From NCBI RefSeq assembly GCF_000313135.1, contig NW_004457532.1:591691-655690 (forward strand): a stretch of DNA of 64,000 nucleotides. The letters are read 5' to 3'. The notes beneath the pieces were generated by a model. The model ran no database searches. It was not told the origin of the DNA and was given only the letters and a program-made list of their open reading frames with translations. Position 1 is the first letter of the stretch. Each line of letters begins with the position of its first letter. This stretch comes from Acanthamoeba castellanii str. Neff (Eukaryota > Discosea > Longamoebia > Acanthamoebidae). A program made the position numbers and the translations under genes. Below, in pieces: positions 11,701 to 22,151 of this stretch.

Positions 11701-14236
11701 GAAACGCGCGCAGCAAACATCGTCGGTGGCCTACCCGATGACCATGGCCCAGCAGTATTTCCAGTGCCACCAGGGCGCCGACGCCAAGGTCGTGGAGCAG
11801 GCGCGCAAGCACCTCGCCACCTCCTACAAGCGTCTCACCGGCTTCGAGGTACCACCACCCGCGCGTGTAGTGCGTGTCGTGTCTGTACTTAATGTCAGGG
11901 CAAACGTTGACTGTGTGACTACAGGTCAAGGAGGGAGGCAAGCTCAGCGGCGGGTTCGACTGGTTCGGCGAGCCTGCCGCCAGCGAGTCCCTCACGTACC
12001 CGCCACTACCCGCTCGCGCTTTCTCGATAGCTGATTGTTATTTTTTAAATTTGAATTGGAATTTATTTTTTTTATAATCTTGTGTGTGTGCACTGCGGGT
12101 TTATCAGGGCGTACGGCCTGCTGGAGTTCAGCGACATGAGCCAGGTGCACCCCGTGGAGCCTCAGCTCATCGAGAGAGTCAAGACCTGGCTTCTGTCGAG
12201 GCGGGACGGCAAGGGTCAGTTCATGCGCGGCGGACGGTACGTGTATCGTGTGTGTGCGCGCGCGCGTTCGAAGCTTTGCTCATTCTCTCCACTCGCGCGC
12301 ACCGCAGAGCCTTGGATGACTTTGGTCGGGCTCCGGTCGAGATCACCAACGCCTACATCTGCTGGGCGCTGTCCGAGGCCAAGCTTCCCGCTGAGTCCTT
12401 TGCCAAGGTGCCTCCTCTTCCCAACACTCTTGCCGGCCGTGGCCGTGTGTGTCGTATCGTACGTGCCGCGTCGTGTGTCGTGCCACCTAACGGTTGCTGG
12501 GTGCTATCCTACAGGAACTGGACCATGTGCTCGAGGAGGCTTTGAAGTCGGAGAAGAGCAAGGACCCCTACTTCCTCGGTACTACAGGCCTAAGCTTTGG
12601 TTTTATCGTCACTGAGGCTTTGCGCATCGGGCATGTCTCTAGCGGCTGACACCACCCACTCGCTCGGATCTCGGTAGGCCTGACTGCCCTTGCCCTGTAC
12701 AACGTGGGTCGCAAGAGCGACGGTGACTCGCTGTCGCAGCTGCTGGTTGCCCTGCAGAACGAGAACGGTGCGGTGCACGGCGCGCACAACCCCAAGTACG
12801 TCGCCGCCGCCGCCGCAATGGTGCATTTTATTTGCATCACAGACAACTCACCTGATGTGTGTGTGTTCCCCACCAGCATGCACGACACGCGCTTCACTTC
12901 GATCACGTGCAGCTACGGCGAGGGTCTGCTCCTCGAGGCGTCGTCGCTGGCCATCCTGGCATGGATCAAGGGCGACGCTAAGTTCCGTCCCAATGTGGAG
13001 CAGTCGATGCAGTGGGTGGCCTCCAAGTGCAAGGACGGCCGTTTCGGCTCGACCCAGTCCACCATCCTTGCCCTCAAGGTACGCATTTCACTCGTGTGCG
13101 TGTGCAGTGATGCGTGTGCGTGTCTGTCATGTGTGCGTCTGCGAGGTGAAGTGTTGACCCCGGCTTGCCGCACACACCTAGGCCATTATCGAGTACGACT
13201 TGCTCAAGGCCTCGCCCGAGGCCGGGGAGTTGGGCATGGTTGTCAATGGCGAGGTGGCGGCCAAGGTCCGCACCGACGACGCGGAGCGAGGTATACAACT
13301 ATGCCACACTCACGACACGCACGCACGCGCGCGCACGTACACGACACACAACTCGTATCCAGTACCATGATCGCAACAAAGTAGCGAGTTCGGTCGCGCT
13401 CACGCAATCGGCTCATCGTGCAACGTGTTGCCTTGTCACTGTACAGAGGACAAGAACAAGATCACGCTGCCTTCGTTCGCGCACAGCCTCAAGGCGGGTC
13501 AGGACAACGAACTCGAGCTCTATCTGGAGGGCGGCGCCGAGATGCCCTACTCCATCGCCATCACCTATTTCACGGTACATTGCCATACTTCCCATGCGCT
13601 CTGCCTCTGAATCTCACATTATGCTCACCGCACACGCACACGCACACGCACACGCACACGCACAGCCCAAGCCCGATAACCACGACAACTGCCGTGTGCG
13701 TCTGAGCACCACGCTCAAGGACACCAAGCTGGTTGAAGGTCAGGGCAGCGAGATCCGCGTGGCTCTCAAGAACGTCGACGATAAGGACGGCCAGCCCATG
13801 ACTCTGGCCATTGTACCATAGACCCCGCGCGCGATCGCCCCGAAAGGGCAGTGACTGACCTTTTTGCGGCTGGTTGGTGGTTGGCCAGGTCGGTTTGCCC
13901 GGTGGGCTGGAGCCGCGCCACGACCAGCTCAAGGAGTTGGTCAAGGCCAAGACCATCGCCTACTACGAGGTCATCGGCAGGGAGGTGTGCTGCTACTTCC
14001 GCCAGCTCCAGCCGAGCGAAGAGGTGCGCAGCGTTAAGCCTTGAGCGCCCAGCCACATCCAAAAACAAACTATCATGGTCGTGCGTGGTGTACAGGTCCA
14101 ATTCCGCGTTGACGTGGTGGCGAGAATTCCGGGCGTCTACACGGGTCCGGCCAGCCGCGCCTATCTGTACTACACCAACGAGGAGAAGCACTGGAACGAC
14201 CCCCTCGCCGTCACCATCGCGCCAGCCCAGCAGTGA
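5768..14236 (+). CDS. SPRY domain fused to alpha-2-macroglobulin family thioester protein
   Basis: About 1,900 residues over some 30 exons. Exon 1 is 5768-5794 (MFNKKAGPA) and exon 2 is 5958-6131. Residues from about 25 to 220 form a RanBPM-type SPRY domain (YYFEVTIDAL, IGLAEDD, FPGWKKNSYGFHSDDGNIYV, GDVIGC, QINFGQ). Exon 7016-7198 carries both the last SPRY strand and the first macroglobulin strand (ITLDKVRVFFFDRNAP), so the fusion does not rest on a doubtful splice. Macroglobulin domains follow (IYRPKDTMYFRGW; WRRFAFVYPEE), then a charged insert at the bait-region position (about 10064-10351), RSDFTETLYW, a thioester motif GCFEQ, the alpha-helical TED and a receptor-binding-like C-terminal domain. 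The start gives no signal peptide, unlike secreted A2Ms. The A2M part resembles bacterial A2M proteins more than animal ones; transfer is an inference. Stop TGA 14234-14236. Confidence 0.88.
6132..6232 (+). other. U12-type AT-AC intron in the SPRY-A2M gene
   Basis: The intron begins ATATCCTTT (6132-6140), the exact U12 5' splice consensus. It carries CCTTAACT (6213-6220), the U12 branch-site consensus, 12-15 nt before a terminal AC (6231-6232). Splicing joins codon GTC (6129-6131) to GCC (6233) in frame, giving GKEVAVQSSTHFAV inside the SPRY domain. No GT-AG alternative keeps the frame: the nearest AG acceptor reads into TGA. Confidence 0.87.
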
Positions 14237-14316
14237 GGACCTGTCCGACTCCTTTTTGGCCTTTATTGAAAGCAAACGTCAAAAGGAATCATCGCACACG
14301 AAAGATGTAATCAAAC

Positions 14317-16287
14317 ATGGAAGTTGAAGCCAATGAGGAGGTCCAGCAATGGGCAGCAGCACAAGAGGTTAGCGACTTGCTACCAAGGTTGAGCGAAGCG
14401 GGCTTCATCACGATGGTCTCAGTTCGCCTCATTGACACGAATGACTTCGCGCCAATGGGCATCGCCAAGCCAGGTGATCAGAAGCGCCTTCTTTCGGCGG
14501 TCCAGCAAGCAATCAAGGAGGCCTCAGGACCAGGTCCGTGCGTTAAGCCTCAAATTGATTTGTTCTTCGTTAGTGACATCAAAGGAAGGGGGGAGGGAAT
14601 ATTAGTGCCAGCAGCTTGGCCTGGCGCAACTTTGGCACCCAGCCCGCAGCGGCCAGCTTCCGCACGCGGTGCCGCTCAGCAGGGGTGAACACAAATGTGT
14701 GGATTGCTCACCGTTCTCCTCAACTTTCAAACTTACAGACGTGCGCATGGTGCATGAGGAAGTGCAAGAGCTCCGAAGCGACTTCAAGAAGCTCGCCATC
14801 AAGGTTGCAAAGGACCGATCGGAACGTACGTTAATAAGTCTTCTTCTTCTCTCCCTTGTGCGGTACCAAGCCAAGGAAGGGTGGGTGGGCAATGGGCAGG
14901 GAGCACGCCATCGACTTTCTCCGATCATTACGACCAACTTCACAAGGCCCAAGCCCCCGAGGCGTGGTTCTCCGTCGCCACACAACGCCCAATGGTGCCC
15001 GCCAGAGGCAGGGGCGGACGGGCGATGAAGGAGTACCTGTTTCCCGAGAGCGGCCATCCGGCGGCGGGCGCCCACGAGATTCGGGTCGTGCAGCCCTACT
15101 GGTCGGAGAAGCTCAAGAAACTTCCCCGACAAGGAAGACCTGGCTGTCGTTCTCGAGGACACCCATCGGTCGGTGTCATACGGCAACCGCAAGCCTGTGA
15201 CATCACCATCGACAAGGAGCCGGTGGTCATGGGCCCGCTCCTCGGCGTCGGAGGATCTTCTGTCGTGTACAGCGGCATGCATCAAGGTACAAATTGGGCA
15301 TCTGACTTCTATCTTCCTTCTTTCTTCGTTCTTTGTTCTTCGTTCTTCGTTCTTCTCACTTGGCCGGCCGCATGCCCACTGGCCACAACAAACAGGCGCC
15401 GAAGTGGTGGTGAAGCGATTCAATTCGACGTACAAGCTGTACCACCTTCAACAGGAAGCCGCCATCTTGCGCAAGATTGAAAGTGTGGTGCCCCGCGTAC
15501 CCCGGCTGATCGCCCGCGACGACCAGGGCCTTGTGCTTCTGCTGCAGCCTGTAGGGGTTCAGTTCGCCTCCAGGCTGTCTCACTTTGACCCACAGAAGGA
15601 GACGGTTCGTGTGACTCCCCATCCCAGCTTCTCTTCAACATTGAAACATGCGGCTGATCGCACACACACACACACACACACGATGATACGGACGAATTTG
15701 TGTGCAGACCATACAGCGGGTAGTGGCCACGGCAGATGATTTCTGCCAGCTTGTGGACATTCTTCAGACCGTGCACGGCCAGCACAACTTCGTTCACCGC
15801 GATGTGCGCCTTCCTAACTTTTTCAGAGACCAGGAGTCTGGCATGGTATCCCTTACCCCACCACCCACCACCCACCACCCACCACCCACCACCCACCAAC
15901 GAGACTTCTTCTTATGCAAGCTGCTCCAACAACGTAACAGGTGTTTCTGAACGATTGGGGCTGTGCGACGGAGGTGGGGAACAGCGTGACTCGGGAGCGT
16001 TGCAGCACGCTCCGCTTCGTGTGCTCGAACGCCGGAGACAGAAAAGCACCTACAAGCCACGGTTTAGCGATGACCTCGAGATGTTAGTGCGGAGCGTCTT
16101 CCACAGCCTTTCGATGACCACCTTCGAGGAGATCCGCCTGGTAGAGGACGAGACTCAGATCATTCGCTTTTGGGAGCGCCACCTAGCACCCCCCATCTGG
16201 TCTGGCATGCTTGCCGCTGCTAAACGCGAGAACTACGACGACCTCAAGACGCGCATCCGTGACATCCTTCCCGGCAACGACATGTAG
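14317..16287 (+). pseudogene. SAM-like domain plus divergent protein kinase, frameshifted
   Basis: The N-terminus (VQQW...LLPRLSEAGFITM...MGIAKPGDQKRLLSAVQQA) resembles a SAM domain. A short helical stretch (MVHEEVQELRSDFKKLAIKV) follows, then a divergent kinase domain: GPLLGVGGSSVVYSG, VVVKRF, FVHRDVRLPNFF and LNDWGCA, with DWG in place of DFG. The C-terminal lobe (KPRFSDDLEMLVRSVFH) ends at TAG 16285-16287. The kinase cannot be read in one frame. Shifts are needed near 15118, near 15200, and at about 15986-15992 between the DWG segment and the next conserved block, and the exons between 14540 and 14880 are unclear. Either the gene is decaying or the assembly has single-base errors here. Introns at about 15288, 15605 and 15847 splice well. 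Function unknown; HRD...DWG kinases with little else conserved occur in amoebae. Confidence 0.62.
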
Positions 16288-16514
16288 TGTTTTCTCAGCA
16301 ACACGGGTGTAACAGCCACAATCATAAAAAATAAAAAGAGATTGGAGTCCAGGTGCAGGAGGAGATGACCACCCTTGCCACATCACGGCCGCTCGGCTGA
16401 TGGGGTTGACCCTTGTTCTCGATCCGGCTCTCTTCAGATGGTCACCAGCTTCAGCGCGCATGAGTCAGGCAGGCTATTGGCTACAAATTCAAGTTCGATG
16501 TGCACAACTTGCTT

Positions 16515-19500
16515 TCAGAGATCGTGGCGGGCTGCGCTGACTCTTGCCAGGAGGTCTGGCCGCTGCTGGATCAAACCGTGTATCGTCAAGCTGGCCTGCG
16601 TGGAGATTTTCAGGTCAATATTGTCAATTCGCTAAATAGTACCTAGAAAGCAAACACCTTTTCGTCAGGGAATCCGAGATCGGCCAGGACGCGAATAGTG
16701 CATTGCACCACACTGGACCGTCTGTCCTCATCCAGGTCTGTATAGAGTGGAAAGGTGTCACACGTGTCAGCTTTGTGCGTGTGCGTGTGCGTGTGCGTGT
16801 GCGTGTGCGTGTGCGTGTGCGTGTGTGCGTGTGCGTGTGCGTGTGCGTGTGCGTGTGCGTGTGTGCGTGTGCGTGTGCGTGTGCGTGTGCGTGTGTGCGT
16901 GTGCGTGTGCGTGTGCGTGTGCGTGTGCGTGTGCGGTGGTTTGTTCCCGAGTGTTTCCGCGAACCGCGCGAGTCGTGTGTCTGGGGGGCGGGGTGGCGAT
17001 ACCTGGCCAGAGCGCGACCAGGAAAGCCAGACCATCACAAATGGCGCCCATGTTGTGGCTTCGGAGGTGCTCATCAAACGTGGTCACCAGGGCTGCGCAC
17101 GCCAACCTCGCCCTCGGGGCCTTGTCCCGCTTGACCCACTCGAGCACGCACTCCGCCACGTCCCGCTGCATCCAATCACGAACCAGGTAAATAATCAAAA
17201 TAGTACTCCGGTTCAGTTGCTACTACGCACCGGAATGTGAGCGCACGCAAGGCAGCCGAGGAATGCGCGTTGCACCACGGCCTGCGTGAACAGTGTTTCA
17301 TTCGCGGCGAGCTGGTGGAGGAGGCCGCGCGCTTGGACGAACATCATCTCAGTGGTCGTCGTTGCTGCATCGTCTGCTGCTGTTGGGGCTGGAGCGGGGC
17401 TGTTGCGGCACAGTTCGCTGGAGAGCAGGACGAGGAGGCCGCGCGCTTGGACGAACATCATCTCAGTGGTCGTCGTTGCTGCATCGTCTGCTGCTGTTGG
17501 GGCTGGAGCGGGGCTGTTGCGGCACAGTTCGCTGGAGAGCAGGACGAGGAGGCCATCCTCTACAAGACGCGACAGTCGGCCGTGGTCCTGTTTGATTGGC
17601 AGACTGCTCGAGAGCAGCCCAGTTATTTCGTGACAACATCTGAGGCGCACTTGTGCCTGCAGGTACAGATCAAACGAGAGGGAAGGAAGTGGTCAATTCC
17701 ATGTGTTGTGTGAAAAAGTGTCGTGTGTCATGTGTCGTGTGTCATGTGTCGTGTGCGATGCCGTGTGTGTGTGGTGTGTGGTGTGTTGTGTGTGTGTGTG
17801 GAAATCAACGAACCACAGGGTCGTTAAGCGTTGCAACGAGGAATGCCCAGTGTTCCTCCACGAAGGCTTGCATCTCGTTGTTCGTCCCGACCCGCACCAT
17901 GATCCCCAGCAACGCAAGACCGCTCTCGCTGTTGTTCTCCCGGTCAAAACGCCCCCCACGCAGGCCCACACAAAAATCAGATTTCTGCAATAAAAAATAA
18001 AATAAATTGATGTGAAACCAAATAGATGACCCACGCGTACCGGAGCTGCCAGCTGCACTCGGGCACCAGCTGCGAGGCCGCCACCTTCCTCAGAGCACGC
18101 CACAGTGGCTCGTGTGCAGGCAGCCGTGTGGTCATGCTGTGCGCCGTGCCGGCGCCCACTGCTGCGGCGACCACTGAAGAAGGAAAGGCGTGAGAGAAGA
18201 CAGCGCTGCAGGACAACCTTCAGGCCAGGGGCGATCATGTACCATCTTCCAGCGCAAAGAGCGCCGAATTAGATGTGCTCTTCTCCTGGAGTTGCTGTGA
18301 GGCGCAGTCGCTTATGAGATCCTGCAGCTCTTTTGGGAGGCGCTCCAGCAGGGCGCCGCTGCGGTGGTTCTCGTATGCTGCGATGTGATCGGCAGTGAGG
18401 CGCAGCAGACTCTTGACCCCTGGCTCGCTGCTCATAAACAGCCGGCTCACCGCCCTCGCAACCCTGTGTGTGGTTGGCTCTGGTTCGGTTAGCAAGTGTG
18501 CGTGTGCGTGTGCGTGTGCGTGTGCGTGTGCGTGTGCGTGTGCGGTGGTGCTTGTGCGGTGATGCTTGTGTCGTGGTGGGCATACATGCAACAGAGTTTA
18601 TCTGCGTCCTCGCTACGGCCCTGCCTTTGGTAGTGGGCCGTGATGAACATGGCCATCGATATCGCCTCGGTCACCACTCCCTCGTGGCAGTGCTAGCCAA
18701 TGGAAAGAGAGAGAGAGAGAGAGCAAGATAAGTCGTTTGCCACTCCCTCAAAGCGGGCAGCCGACTGCACTCGTACATTTAGGCCACGCTGGGCCGCATC
18801 CACTAGAGAGTCGATCGAGCAGGAAGACTCCTGCTCCACCACGACTTGGCTTTTTCTATAGAGCTGGGCGAGTACATCAGCGTCGGACTCTTGGGAGAAC
18901 CTCTCCAACAGGTCCTGGCAGTGGTCGTGTGGTGTTGGAGCGTCGTGTGGGTGCGTTGAGCGAGTTGGGTGAATGAACGCAGTGTTGCTGGTCGCTTCAT
19001 GTAATCACTCGCGGGCGCATTGCGTACCTGGAAAAGGCCTGGACACTGGAGCTGCACCAAAGTTTGGAGCACGGCGCAGCGAACGCCAGAGTCCGCTGCG
19101 CCGTGGAACATGAGGCGGAGCTGCTGGTAGGTCCTTGAGCGGCTGACGTCTTCTGGAGCCGGACCCAGCGGGAGCAGGTGAAAGAATGGAGCCGAGGTGA
19201 CTAGGAAGTTCAAGGCCGCTGCGCTCCGACACAAGACGGCACACGACACACGCGCGGAGGTGAGCGAAAGGGAGAAGAGGAAGAAAACGGAGCGTAAAAT
19301 TGGGGGAGTACCAGCTACCACCGTGGTGTTGGGGTGGTTGAGCAAGCACGAGTTGAACTGGTCGTCGAACGCGTCAAGGCCACCTTCGTCAAGAGTGCCT
19401 CCGGCCAAGATGGAAGCTGTGGTTCGAATGACACAGCCATTCGTATCAGAGACTCGCACACCACACGACATAACGCACACGCACACGCACACGCACAGCA

Positions 19501-20140
19501 CCGCTGCACACAGCACACAGCACACAGCACACAACTCACCGTCACTAGCGGCGCCTGCGTTTCGGAGCAGCCGGAACATCAGCGAGATGCCTCTCAAGAG
19601 GACCGTTACTGCGTTACTGCCTTCGTGCGGCTGCTCGTGTGCGGCGGTAACCACCCGCGCCCACAGGCGACGCGCCACGGCCACGACGCGCTCCTCGCAC
19701 TGCCGGAGCTGCCTCGCCCGGTGCTCGCGCTGGCGCTGGCGCTGGGCAGCCACAAACTCAACTGTGAACTGGGCCACCACCGGCGGCGGGTTGGGGTCGC
19801 CGCACAGCTCGGGCAGCGGGCAGTGCCGTGCGCTACGGATGCCCGTGTCGAGCAGCAGCCCGGGTCCCAGCACGCACAGGGCCTCTTTCTTGTCCTTCAC
19901 ATCGTCGCCATCGTGCGCGTCGTCGTCAGGGGCGACGAAGAGCCACCGAACGAGCGCCCAAGATACCATGTCGTGCTGCCGCGGGTTGGACTGCATGACG
20001 GTCGGCCCAAGCAGGGTCGCTGCGGCCCGTCGGAAATGAGTTTCCACCTCGTGTCGGTCACGGGCCATCCAGCGCTTCGCTGTCTGCGCCAGCATTTCCG
20101 GGCTCAGCCGAGCGCGGCATGCGCGCCAGGCGGCCAACAT
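16515..20140 (-). CDS. helical-repeat protein of unknown family, copy 3
   Basis: Family not recognised. Starts MLAAWRACRARLSPEM at 20140 and ends TGA 16515-16517 after ARVSAARHDL. About 12 exons, rich in Leu/Ala amphipathic helices in HEAT/armadillo style (ARRLWARVVTAAHE, SLMFRLLRNAGAA, MQAFVEEHWAFLVATLNDPVVR, CVLEWVKRDKAPRARLACAALV), so a scaffold-like solenoid is likely. Two further full copies lie on the plus strand at 47911-51276 and 52820-56185. The N-terminal half is much closer to the 47.9-kb copy. One exon contains a perfect 114-bp in-frame tandem duplication (17318-17545) absent from the other copies. Introns hold long GTGTGC-type arrays. No signal peptide or membrane segment is evident. 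Confidence 0.78.
16774..16936. repeat. hexanucleotide GTGTGC-type microsatellite
   Basis: About 160 bp of nearly uninterrupted GTGCGT/GTGTGC units within an intron of the minus-strand helical-repeat gene. It produces long spurious Val/Arg/Cys and His/Thr open frames on both strands, which are not genes. Confidence 0.92.
17318..17545 (-). repeat. perfect 114-bp tandem duplication inside an exon
   Basis: Two head-to-tail copies, 17318-17431 and 17432-17545, identical by eye. The unit is 38 codons and keeps the frame, so residues from LLVLLSSELCRN to MMFVQARG are doubled in the helical-repeat protein. The other two family members have one copy. Confidence 0.93.
18496..18545. repeat. GTGTGC-type microsatellite in intron
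   Basis: About eight units of the same hexanucleotide found at 16774-16936, in another intron of the same gene. Confidence 0.85.
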
Positions 20141-20269
20141 GACCCGCCAAACCGCACAACGAGCTTTTGCTTTTAATCATGACCCACTTTAAAAAGAAAA
20201 GAAAAAGGAAGAAAAAAAGATGAGAAAATCGTCTTCAGTTATTGGAGCAACAAAAGTTAAGGCCTTGAT

Positions 20270-20342
20270 TGCCCTCTGCCGGGTTTGAACCAGCGACCTC
20301 ACGATCTTCAGTCGTGCGCTCTACCAGCTGAGCTAAGAGGGC
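20270..20342 (-). tRNA. tRNA-Phe (GAA)
   Basis: The reverse strand folds into a full cloverleaf. The acceptor GCCCTCT pairs with AGAGGGC and the discriminator is A. The D arm is GCTC-AGCTGGTA-GAGC. The anticodon stem CACGA/TCGTG holds the loop CTGAAGA (anticodon GAA), and the T arm is GCTGG-TTCAAAC-CCGGC. Length is 73 nt with no intron and no encoded CCA. A- and B-box promoter elements are internal. It sits between the starts/ends of two minus-strand protein genes. Confidence 0.96.
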
Positions 20343-20446
20343 TGCTTGCTAATGGGTGACCAACTTTCCTGTGTTATGTGTGATCAACATACCAAAAAAA
20401 GTTGTAGTGTTCAAATCGCCTGTGTCAAAATGGGGGTGATGCTTCA

Positions 20447-22032
20447 TCAGGAACGGACGACGGTGGAGTAGTTGCCCAGGCTGGCCGACATGAGCGTGGT
20501 GTAGGTCGTTCCCTTTTATGACCAACATGTAAGCCGTCCTCGTCCCGAAGGTCCACGTGTAGGGAGAGTGGATGGTGGCACGTACTCCGTTCAGCACAGG
20601 GTGTGTGGACAGCACATCGAAGATGCCCTTCAGACCCACATTGGTCCAGCCCAGTCTTTCCATTCCCCTGTGGCGCTCTTGAGGTTAGTCACCGACCTCA
20701 GAGTAGAAAAGCCAAAGAAGAGAGCAGTTAACTGGTTCGCTACGCCGCGCCTGTGGTCGTCAGGAGCCCTCCAGTGATCGTCGTTGGTCTCCACCTCGAA
20801 CCACCGACCGTCGTTCACGTCGATGTACCACACGTCTCTGGCGTACTCCCTGTTGCGCGTTAGCGGCCACAATGAGTACTGATCGGACGAGCGCAGTGCA
20901 ACGCAGCGCTGACGCGTACCTGTCGCGGGTGATCACGGCGCCTTCGCCGCTCTGGGTGCCGCCCACGATGATGTACGCGGGAGCGGCGAGAGGAGTGTTG
21001 GAGAGCGCCGAAACGGCATCGGCGAAGGTGGCTGTGTCGTCACACGACATAACGATTGCATGAGATTGCAAAATCTGGAAGAAGAAGCTGATGATGACGA
21101 TGATGATGAAGGAGGTGAAGAGAGCGCACTCTTGTCGCGCAGGGTGTTGCGGATGAGGAAGCAGGAGGCGGTGGTTCCGGGAACGAACAGGGCCTGATTC
21201 GTTATTGTACAAAATCAAAAGTGTGGTTAGCTTCTGTGCGCCACACGTGCGCGTGTTCGTGAGCGCGCACCATCAGAATGTTCTCGATGGGGCTGCCGCT
21301 CTCGCGCTGATCGAGAGAAATCGAGAAGGCGCCGGGGCGCATGCCGGTGAGCACGCCCACGTAGCCGGCATAGGTGGTGGCTGTGAACACCGTCTGGCCC
21401 TTGGACTGGAAGTCGACCTCGATGGTGAGGTTGCGCAGCAGGCCCGCCAGATTGAAGTCAAGATTACCTGCAATAAGAAGAAAAAAAGAAATAAAGAAAT
21501 TAATAAATGATTATAATGGACAAAGAATGAAAAAGCGAAGGAATAAATAATAAATAAATAAATTGCAATATCAATAATGGGTGGGCTTACGGCCGTGGTA
21601 GATGGTGCCGTCGGTGCCCTGAGCGACAATGGAGGTGCAACCGGCTTCGATCTCGTAGATGAGGTTGAGGAGCACGGCCTCGCCCAGGCTCATGTTGGCA
21701 GCCTTGGCCACCGATGCGATTTCGCCGCCGTACTCGCCCAGGTAGCCCATGCGACCAATCTCCTCGGCGATGCCAACGATTACAGAGGTGTACTCCTTGG
21801 GGATGAACTGCCCGATCATCTCCACAGCGTGCTCGAGCGCACCGCCGTAGTAGGGCAGCATGGCGGGCCACGGCCATCTCTGCTCCGGCGGCAGGTCCAG
21901 GTTCACCGTCCAGCGCTGCGGCACCGCGTCGTTCAACCCCGCCTCACCCGAGGGAACGAACGACGCCGAAGCCGACGACGTCGCGAACGCGAACAGGGCG
22001 AGCAGCATCAACCATCTTGTGGAAGCTTCCAT
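20447..22032 (-). CDS. acid ceramidase / N-acylethanolamine acid amidase-like hydrolase
   Basis: Lysosomal-type N-terminal nucleophile amidase that cleaves ceramide or N-acylethanolamines. The start at 22032 is chosen because MEASTRWLMLLALFAFATSS is a good signal peptide; an in-frame Met further upstream would bury it. The family prodomain region (LPPEQRWPWPAMLPYYG) is followed by the autoprocessing and catalytic site EAGCTSIVAQ, whose Cys becomes the nucleophile, then TIYHGRNLDF, MRPGAFSISLDQR and a conserved NTLRDKTTFADAVSALSNTP block. The end was traced through a last intron (VLNG | GTTYTTLMSASLGN) to TGA 20447-20449; the unspliced frame instead runs through the intron. About 380 residues, the usual size. 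Whether the substrate is ceramide or N-acylethanolamine cannot be told here. Confidence 0.87.
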
Positions 22033-22151
22033 CTTGTATTGCACGACCGAAACAAAGAGAGAAACCAACGATTGCGAAGCTTCGGCGATAGGCGCAATAA
22101 GTTCGAACGATAAGTTTGTGTCGACGGGTGCAACGTTGCAGGCCTCGCTGG

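Noticed and set aside
15856..15899. CCACCCA tandem repeat as a possible CRISPR-like or regulatory array
   Set aside because: Simple 7-8 bp intronic repeat with no spacers, in a eukaryotic intron.
16703..17240. Several open frames of alternating Val/Arg/Cys or His/Thr
   Set aside because: They are read-through of the GTGTGC microsatellite in an intron.
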